A stretch of DNA of 64,000 nt, from positions 2,356,001 through 2,420,000 of the forward strand of contig JQNH01000001.1 of the NCBI GenBank assembly GCA_000745135.1. The letters are read 5' to 3'. Each line of letters opens with the position of its first letter. Positions within the stretch are counted from its first letter, which is position 1. The position numbers and the translations under genes were made by a program. Below the pieces are notes generated by a model. It worked only from the letters and a program-made list of their open reading frames with translations, searched no databases and had not been told where the DNA came from. Source of the stretch: Rhizobiales bacterium YIM 77505 (lineage in GTDB: Bacteria > Pseudomonadota > Alphaproteobacteria > Rhizobiales > Beijerinckiaceae). Positions 58,454 to 64,000 of this stretch are shown piece after piece.

Positions 58454-60544
58454 TCAGCTCCGGCCGTCCTGGAAAAAGGCATGAACGGTCCGGGCTGTCG
58501 CGGCGTTGATGCCAGGCACCTTCATGAGGTCTTCCAGGGCCGCGCGCTGGATCGCCTTCACGGTGCCGAAGTGGTGGAGGAGCGCGCGCTTGCGGGTCGG
58601 GCCGATGCCGGGAATCTCGTCGAGCGGGTTTCGCGCCATGTCGCGCTTGCGCTTGGCGCGATGAGCGCCGATCGCAAAGCGGTGAGCCTCGTCCCGCAGG
58701 CGTTGCACGAAGTAGAGGGCCGGGTCCCGCGGCGGCAGCTTGAAGGGCGGCTTGCCGGGGATAAAGAAGGTTTCCCGTCCGGCATCCCGGTCGCGTCCCT
58801 TGGCGATGGCAACCAAGGGTACGTCCCCTGCGCCGATCTCCGCCAGCGTCTTTCGCGCCGCCTCCAGCTGCCCCTTGCCACCGTCGATGATCACGAGATC
58901 GGGCCAGGCGGGAAAAGCCTCCTCCCTGTCTTCTCTCCCCGAGGGAGAGGTCGAGCCGCCTGAAGGTGCGTCGGGCGAGGAGCAGACCTCGGCAGCTCCG
59001 GAAGAATCGGCGCCGCCACCCTCTCCCATCGCAGGAGAGAGGGGGCGCGGCGCCTCTTTGATCAGGCGCGCGAAGCGGCGGCGCAGGACCTCTCGCATCA
59101 TCCCGTAGTCATCGCCCGGCGTGAGCTCCTCCGACTTGATGTTGAAGGTGCGGTAGTGCTGCTTCATGAAGCCGGTCGGACCCGCCACGATCATGCCTCC
59201 GACGGCATTCGTGCCCATGATGTGTGAGTTGTCGTAGACCTCGACCCGGCGCGGCGCGCTGTCGAGGCCAAAGGCTTGGCCGAGCGCGGCGAGCAATTTC
59301 GCCTGCGACGCGGTTTCAGCCAAGCGACGGCCCAGCGCCTCCTTGGCGTTGCGCAGGGCGTAGTCCACCAGTTGACGACGCTCGCCGCGCTTGGGCGCGT
59401 GAACCTCCACCTTGGTCTCCGCCCGGGTCGAGAGAGCCGCCGCCAGGAGTTCGCAATCCTCGATCTCATGCGAGAGCAGGATGAGCTTCGGGGGCGGTTT
59501 GTCGTCATAGAACTGGGCCAGGAAGGAGGCGAGCACCTCCTCCGGCGGCGTCGAGCGATGAGCCTTCGGGAAATAGGCGCGGTTGCCCCAATTCTGCCAG
59601 TTGCGGAAGAAGAAGACCTCGACGCAGAACTGCCCGGCCTGCTCGTCGAGGGCGAAGACATCGGCCTCCTCGATCGCTTGGGTGTTCACCCCTTGCGCAC
59701 CTTGAATGGCGGATAGCGCCGCGATGCGGTCGCGGAAGCGCGCGGCGCGCTCGAACTCCAGTTCCTCCGCAGCGGCCTGCATCTCGGCCACCATGCGCTC
59801 CTTCACGGCGTTCGACCTGCCCGCCAGGAACTCGCGCGCCTGCTCCGCAAGCCTCTGATACTCCTCGATCGAGATTTCCCTCGTGCAGGGGCCGGAGCAG
59901 CGCTTGATCTGGAACAGGAGGCAGGGGCGGGTGCGGTTCTCGTAGAAGCTGTCGTTGCAGGAGCGCAGGAGGAAGGCGCGCTGAAGCGCGTTGATGGTCC
60001 GGTTCACGGCCCAGACGCTGGCGAAGGGCCCATAATAATGGCCCGGCCTTGTCCGCGCGCCGCGGTGCTTCACGATCTGCGGCGCCTCATGGTCCTTGGT
60101 CAGGAGGATGTAGGGCAGCGACTTGTCGTCGCGAAGGAGCACGTTGTAGCGGGGCTTGAGCTGCTTGATGAGGTTGGCCTCGAGCAGCAGCGCCTCGGTT
60201 TCAGTTACCGTGGTGACGAACTCCATCGCCGCCGTCTCGGCGATCATGCGGGCGATGCGGTTCGAGTGCCCCTGCCCGCGCGCATAGGCGCCCACACGCG
60301 CTTTCATGGACCGGGCCTTGCCCACGTAGAGAACGTCGCCCTTGGCATCGAGCATGCGATAGACGCCCGGCGCGTTCGGCAGCGTCGCCCAGAACCGTTT
60401 GATGACCGCAACGCCCGCCTGAACGGAGCTCGGCGAGGCATCGAGGTCGAGGTCAAGCTCCGAGCCGATCTCCCCGACCGGCGCCTCGTCCTCCGCCTCC
60501 TCGAGAATGTCGGGCGGGACGTCGTTGTAGGTGTTGCGCGGCAT
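58454..60544 (-). CDS. uvrC: excinuclease ABC subunit C, with an in-frame repeat insertion
   Basis: A 696-aa UvrC: GIY-YIG nuclease ([34 protein letters not shown]), UVR motif ([29 protein letters not shown]), RNase H-like nuclease ([20 protein letters not shown], with [15 protein letters not shown]) and tandem HhH ([17 protein letters not shown]). It makes both cuts in UvrABC excision repair. Residues about 495-545, between [13 protein letters not shown] and PAWPDLV, are a low-complexity insertion encoded by palindromic repeat DNA (58931-59045), making the protein longer than usual. No frame is broken. Confidence 0.95.
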   Translation of the reverse strand: MPRNTYNDVPPDILEEAEDEAPVGEIGSELDLDLDASPSSVQAGVAVIKRFWATLPNAPGVYRMLDAKGDVLYVGKARSMKARVGAYARGQGHSNRIARMIAETAAMEFVTTVTETEALLLEANLIKQLKPRYNVLLRDDKSLPYILLTKDHEAPQIVKHRGARTRPGHYYGPFASVWAVNRTINALQRAFLLRSCNDSFYENRTRPCLLFQIKRCSGPCTREISIEEYQRLAEQAREFLAGRSNAVKERMVAEMQAAAEELEFERAARFRDRIAALSAIQGAQGVNTQAIEEADVFALDEQAGQFCVEVFFFRNWQNWGNRAYFPKAHRSTPPEEVLASFLAQFYDDKPPPKLILLSHEIEDCELLAAALSTRAETKVEVHAPKRGERRQLVDYALRNAKEALGRRLAETASQAKLLAALGQAFGLDSAPRRVEVYDNSHIMGTNAVGGMIVAGPTGFMKQHYRTFNIKSEELTPGDDYGMMREVLRRRFARLIKEAPRPLSPAMGEGGGADSSGAAEVCSSPDAPSGGSTSPSGREDREEAFPAWPDLVIIDGGKGQLEAARKTLAEIGAGDVPLVAIAKGRDRDAGRETFFIPGKPPFKLPPRDPALYFVQRLRDEAHRFAIGAHRAKRKRDMARNPLDEIPGIGPTRKRALLHHFGTVKAIQRAALEDLMKVPGINAATARTVHAFFQDGRS
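58931..59045. repeat. family A palindromes inside the uvrC coding region
   Basis: Two palindromic cores, TCTCTCCCCGAGGGAGAGG (about 58932-58950) and CCCTCTCCCATCGCAGGAGAG (trimmed, about 59019-59039), flank an Ala/Ser/Gly-coding spacer. They match the intergenic family A at 1-161 and 22250. They are translated in frame as part of UvrC. Confidence 0.75.
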
Positions 60545-60632
60545 CGATGTGATTTAAGAGTCCGCGATTCCGGTGGGAAGTGCGCATCGCAGCGCATCCC
60601 GCCGCTTAGCGCAGGCCCACCATGGGACAAGC

Positions 60633-61784
60633 ATGGCCCTTCACTTCTCCCCTCACGAATTCGCCAGACGCAAGGCCGCCCTCCTCGCCGCCATGGCAGA
60701 ACGCAGCCTCGACGGCCTGCTCCTGTTCCAGCAGGAGTCGATGTATTGGCTGACGGGCTATGACAGCTTCGGCTTCTGCTTCTTCCAATCCCTGGTTGTA
60801 ACGGCCGAGGGGCGCACGGCTCTCCTCACCCGTTCGGCAGACCTGCGTCAGGCCCAGCACACATCGAACCTCGCGGACATCCGCGTCTGGAAGGACGCGG
60901 CGAATGCCAACCCCGCCCTCGACCTGAAGGCGCTCGCCGTCGATGTCGGTCTGGCAGGAAAGCGCCTCGGGGTCGAATTCGAGAGCTACGGCCTCGTCGC
61001 CTCGAACGGGCGCAAGCTCGAGGCGGCCTTCGAGGGTCTTGCCACGCTTGTCGATGCGTCCGACATCGTCACCCGATTGAGGGCAGTGAAGTCCGACGAG
61101 GAGATCGCTTATGTCCGCCGGGCGGCGGCGCTGGCGAACGAGGCCGATGCAGCGGCGACCGCGCATATCCGGGCCGGCGCGAACGAGGGCGACATCCTCG
61201 CGGCGCAGCATGCGGCGATCTTCCGGGGCGGCGGCGACTATCCGGCCAACGAATTCATCATCGGCTCCGGTCGCGACGCCCTCCTCTGCCGGTACAAGGC
61301 CGGCCGGCGCGCACTCTCCCCGCGCGACCAGATCACCCTCGAGTTCGCCGGCGCGTATCGCCGCTACCATGCAGCCATCATGCGCACGGTCGTCGTGGGC
61401 GATCCAAAGCCTCTGCACCTCGCTTATCACCGGGCGGCGTGCGAGGCGCTGCTCGCCTGCGAGGCCGAACTGCGGCCAGGCCGCACGGCGGGCGATGTCT
61501 TCGCGGCGCATGAGCGCGCCTTCGCCGAGCGCGGCCTGTCCCAGCACCGCCTCAACGCGTGCGGCTACTCGCTCGGAGCGAAGTTCACGCCGTCGTGGAT
61601 GGATTGGCCCATGTTCTACGAGGGCAATCCCTGGGTGATCGCCTCAGGCATGGTGGTTTTTGCCCATATGATCCTGATGGATTCGGAGACGGAGACAGCG
61701 ATGTGCCTGGGGCGGACCTATCTTGTGGGCGAGGACGGTCCCGAAGTTCTGACACTCCCCGATCTGGCGCTCGTCATCCGCTGA
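60633..61784 (+). CDS. M24-fold peptidase-like protein with lost metal ligands (ectoine hydrolase/creatinase type)
   Basis: A 383-aa protein with the creatinase/prolidase N-terminal domain (about 1-140: FARRKAALLAAMAERSLDGLLLFQQESMYWLTGYDSFGF) and the pita-bread C-terminal domain (about 145-383). Where metal peptidases have D-x-G-x(5)-Y-x-x-D-x-T-R-T this protein has LEFAGAYRRYHAAIMRT; the usual HGIG is CGYSLG and the Glu in EPG is His (FAHMIL). So the dinuclear metal site is gone. RRYHA fits DoeA-like hydrolases. Likely acts as a C-N hydrolase without metal, perhaps on ectoine-like compounds; no doe or ect genes are near. Confidence 0.75.
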   Translation: MALHFSPHEFARRKAALLAAMAERSLDGLLLFQQESMYWLTGYDSFGFCFFQSLVVTAEGRTALLTRSADLRQAQHTSNLADIRVWKDAANANPALDLKALAVDVGLAGKRLGVEFESYGLVASNGRKLEAAFEGLATLVDASDIVTRLRAVKSDEEIAYVRRAAALANEADAAATAHIRAGANEGDILAAQHAAIFRGGGDYPANEFIIGSGRDALLCRYKAGRRALSPRDQITLEFAGAYRRYHAAIMRTVVVGDPKPLHLAYHRAACEALLACEAELRPGRTAGDVFAAHERAFAERGLSQHRLNACGYSLGAKFTPSWMDWPMFYEGNPWVIASGMVVFAHMILMDSETETAMCLGRTYLVGEDGPEVLTLPDLALVIR

Positions 61785-61791
61785 GCGCGTG

Positions 61792-62943
61792 ATGCGCGCC
61801 TCCGTCGTTTTCGCCGGCATGGTCGCCGCGCTGGTCGGCTTCGGCGGCACGATCGCGATCGTCGTGGCGGCGGCCCACGCGGTCGGCGCCACGCAGGCTC
61901 AGACCTCCTCCTGGGTCACGGGCCTGTGCCTCGCGATTGCCGCGACCACCGCCTTCTTGAGCCTGCTCTACCGCATGCCCGTCGTCACGGCCTGGTCAAC
62001 GCCCGGGGCTGCGCTGATTGCAGCATCGACGGGCATCCGCATCGAGGCTGCGGTCGGCGCCTTCCTGCTCGCCGCGGCGATGATCTGCTTGACAGCGGCG
62101 TTTCGTCCCTTGGGGCGCCTGATCGAACGTATCCCAACCTCGGTCGCGGCAGCACTGCTTGCAGGCGTACTGATCCGCTTCGTCATAGCCGTCTTCGACA
62201 GCGCCCACACCGCGCCGGCTCTGGTCTTGCCGCTGATCGCCACCTTCGTCCTGGTCAGACTCGTCAGCCCCACCTTCGCCGTCATCGCCGCTCTTGGGGT
62301 CGGCGTCGCCCTCGCCTTCCAGCTGGAGCTTGCGGGCGCGCTTCCCTCCCCCGGGCTGTCGTCGCTCAGCTGGATTTCTCCGGTCTTCGAGCCGAGCGCT
62401 CTGATCGGCCTCGGGCTGCCCCTGTTCCTCGTAACCATGGCCTCGCAGAACCTGCCAGGTTTCGCCGTGCTGCGAGCCTTCGGCTATTCAGCACCGACCA
62501 CGGCGATCCTCGGCGCCACCGGCGTCGCGTCGCTCGTTACAGCCCTGTTCGGCGCCCATACGAGCAATCTTGCGGCCATCTCGGCGGCGATCTGCACCAG
62601 CCCCGATGCCCACCCCGATCCGGCGAAGCGTTGGCTGGCCGGCCTCTTCAACGCCCTGAGCTATCTCGTGCTCGCCGCTTTCGGAGCCTCATTCGTCGGC
62701 CTCGTCACGGCCCTGCCGCCGGAACTCATGCGCGCCGTGGCCGGGCTTGCGCTGATCGGGGCGCTCGCCAATGCGCTCGGCTCTGCGCTCGCTCACGAGA
62801 AAGAGCGCTTTCCGGCCGTGCTGACGCTGACCGTGACCGCCTCCGGCCTCACCCTGTTCGGCATCGGCTCGGCCTTCTGGGGGCTCTGCGCCGGCCTTGT
62901 GGCGCTCTTGCTCGACCGCCTCTTCGTCCGCCCTCCGGCTTGA
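61792..62943 (+). CDS. BenE-family benzoate/proton symporter-like protein
   Basis: A 383-aa membrane protein with about 12 helices. MPVVTAWSTPGAALIAAST (with the BenE-type TPG motif), LPLFLVTMASQNLPGFAVLRAFGY and AHTSNLAAISAAICTSPDAHPDPAKRW are BenE hallmarks. BenE transports benzoate with protons; no benzoate catabolic genes are near. The gene starts 8 bp after the M24-like gene in the same orientation, so the two may form an operon; the pairing hints that the substrate is a small organic acid or amide product. Confidence 0.85.
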   Translation: MRASVVFAGMVAALVGFGGTIAIVVAAAHAVGATQAQTSSWVTGLCLAIAATTAFLSLLYRMPVVTAWSTPGAALIAASTGIRIEAAVGAFLLAAAMICLTAAFRPLGRLIERIPTSVAAALLAGVLIRFVIAVFDSAHTAPALVLPLIATFVLVRLVSPTFAVIAALGVGVALAFQLELAGALPSPGLSSLSWISPVFEPSALIGLGLPLFLVTMASQNLPGFAVLRAFGYSAPTTAILGATGVASLVTALFGAHTSNLAAISAAICTSPDAHPDPAKRWLAGLFNALSYLVLAAFGASFVGLVTALPPELMRAVAGLALIGALANALGSALAHEKERFPAVLTLTVTASGLTLFGIGSAFWGLCAGLVALLLDRLFVRPPA

Positions 62944-63003
62944 GGCAGATCGATCGGCGCCGTAGAAGGTCCAAGGCCGAGAGAACAGGCGTGGGGGTGG
63001 CTG

Positions 63004-63522
63004 ATGTTCACCGGATGGACAAGGGTGGGCCTTGCGGTCCTCGTCACCTGCGGCACGGGCGCTTGCCAGAGCGCCGGCGGAGGCGCTTTCGGGACAGGCG
63101 GCTCTCCCCTCGGCAAGCCCATCGCCCTCGAGAGCATCGAGGGGGCTCCGGCGGCCGTGCAGACCGCGCTGGCGAGCGAACTCGCCCACGCGGCTTCGGC
63201 CCGACAGGTCGAACTCGTCGGCGACAGCGCGAGCGCGCGTTATCGGGTTCGCGGCTATCTCTCGACCGAGCCGACGGCAGACGGCGGCACGGCGCTCGCC
63301 TTCGTGTGGGACGTGTTCGACGCCGAGCAGCGCCGGGCCCGGCGCCTTGCGGGATCAAGCCCGATCGGCGGCTCCTCGCGAAAGAGCCCGTGGGAGGGGC
63401 TCGACCGGGAAGCGCTCGCGCGCCTTGCGGCACAGAGCATGGACGAGATCGCGACCTTTCTGACCGCCGGCGTTCCCAGCGGAGAACAGCCGGGGAGCGA
63501 AGTGCTCCCCTCCGAGTCATAG
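63004..63522 (+). CDS. putative lipoprotein of unknown function, 172 aa
   Basis: A protein with a lipoprotein signal (VGLAVLVTCGTGAC, lipobox GTGAC near residue 21). The mature part, with ALESIEGAPAAVQTALASELAHAASARQVELVGDSASARYRVRGYLSTEPTADGGTALAFVWDVFDAEQRRARRL, reads as a periplasmic alpha/beta domain found in lipoproteins of Rhizobiales. Function unknown. Anchored via Lgt. Ends 149 bp before prs. Confidence 0.7.
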   Translation: MFTGWTRVGLAVLVTCGTGACQSAGGGAFGTGGSPLGKPIALESIEGAPAAVQTALASELAHAASARQVELVGDSASARYRVRGYLSTEPTADGGTALAFVWDVFDAEQRRARRLAGSSPIGGSSRKSPWEGLDREALARLAAQSMDEIATFLTAGVPSGEQPGSEVLPSES

Positions 63523-63671
63523 GACGGAGGGTGCTGCGCTGCCCGCCACGGGGCTATGCGCCTTGGGGGAGGCCGGGCCGATCGAGCGGCCATATTGTGA
63601 CGGCTTGGCAAGGCTGCTAAGAGCCTCGCGCCCCTCGTTCCTGAAACAGCCCGCCGGGCCTGCGGACATCG

Positions 63672-64000
63672 ATGTTGTTCAAGTCTTCCTCGATCAAGCT
63701 CGTCGCAGGCAACTCGAACCGCCCCTTGGCCGAGGCGATCGCCCATTACCTCGAGGTTCCGCTCACCCGCTGCTCCGTCCGGCGCTTCGCCGACATGGAG
63801 ATCTTCGTCGAGATCCAGGAGAACGTGCGCGGCGAGGACGTCTTCGTCATTCAATCGACCTCGTTCCCGGCCAACGACCACCTGATGGAGCTGCTCATCA
63901 TGATCGACGCGCTGCGTCGCGCCTCGGCGCGACGCATCACGGCGGTCATTCCCTATTTCGGCTACGCCCGGCAGGACCGCAAGACCGCGGCCCGCACCCC
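63672..64000 (+). CDS. prs: ribose-phosphate pyrophosphokinase, 3' end cut by the window
   Basis: The first 109 codons of Prs: [104 protein letters not shown]. The phosphoribosylpyrophosphate N-terminal ATP-binding part with [21 protein letters not shown] and [10 protein letters not shown] is clear. It makes PRPP from ribose 5-phosphate and ATP. ATG at 63672. The PRPP-binding loop lies beyond the window. Confidence 0.95.
   Translation, partial: MLFKSSSIKLVAGNSNRPLAEAIAHYLEVPLTRCSVRRFADMEIFVEIQENVRGEDVFVIQSTSFPANDHLMELLIMIDALRRASARRITAVIPYFGYARQDRKTAART

Overview
The window is high-GC DNA with dense, short-spaced genes and a gene set typical of Alphaproteobacteria, most likely Hyphomicrobiales (Rhizobiales). 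The indicators are an RcGTA-type head gene cluster, an HWE-family sensor kinase, UbiK beside a COQ9-like TetR protein, the lgt/MidA-type methyltransferase/pgeF block, the uvrC-pgsA-moaD-moaE block, and many small exported proteins rich in Pro/Ala or Cys. The genus cannot be fixed from the sequence alone. No tRNA, rRNA, CRISPR array, integrase or lysogeny module was seen.

Region 1 (1-12.7 kb): the minus strand reads, in order, terminase small and large subunit, portal, a small head-formation protein, a 57-aa ORF, prohead protease, major capsid, head-tail connector, head closure protein, DUF3168 tail protein, major tail protein and two tail-assembly chaperone-like proteins. This is the head-and-neck half of a gene transfer agent (GTA) cluster. 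It is broken at four junctions by unrelated genes: two tandem trypsin-like secreted proteases and a small Cys-rich exported protein (connector/capsid junction), an exported Pro/Ala-rich protein (capsid/protease junction), and a DoxX-type membrane protein, an IS5-family element and a 99-aa exported protein (portal/terminase junction). All the inserts except the last protein and the transposase are on the opposite strand. The cluster stops at a palindromic repeat after the last chaperone; no tape-measure or tail gene is visible.

Region 2 (12.9-27.3 kb): a methyltransferase behind a CRP/FNR-like operator, a NIT-like chemotaxis receptor, a MoxR ATPase, an MFS transporter, a PhoD-type phosphatase, a PLP trans-sulfuration enzyme, two divergent Kef-type antiporters and a metallophosphoesterase.

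Region 3 (27.3-37.9 kb): a nucleotidyltransferase-like gene, then many small lineage-specific genes (disordered proteins, a 21-codon ORF, a DUF202 protein, a Tim44-like protein, a YbjN protein), an HWE histidine kinase, msrB, an RNase T2, and a candidate small RNA with a strong terminator.

Region 4 (37.9-64 kb): mostly conserved housekeeping genes: rlmJ, GST, pgeF, MidA-like methyltransferase, lgt, ubiK, proC, a TetR protein, ilvE, a MarR/OmpR/EnvZ-like operon, Mn catalase, csaA, a two-gene cytochrome c operon opposite an HTH-TolB-TPR protein, an extensin-like lipoprotein, an amidase, moaE, moaD, pgsA, uvrC, an M24-fold protein with lost metal ligands, a BenE-type transporter, and the start of prs. 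Several families of dispersed palindromic repeats lie in the intergenic spaces across the whole window, and one copy is read in frame inside uvrC.
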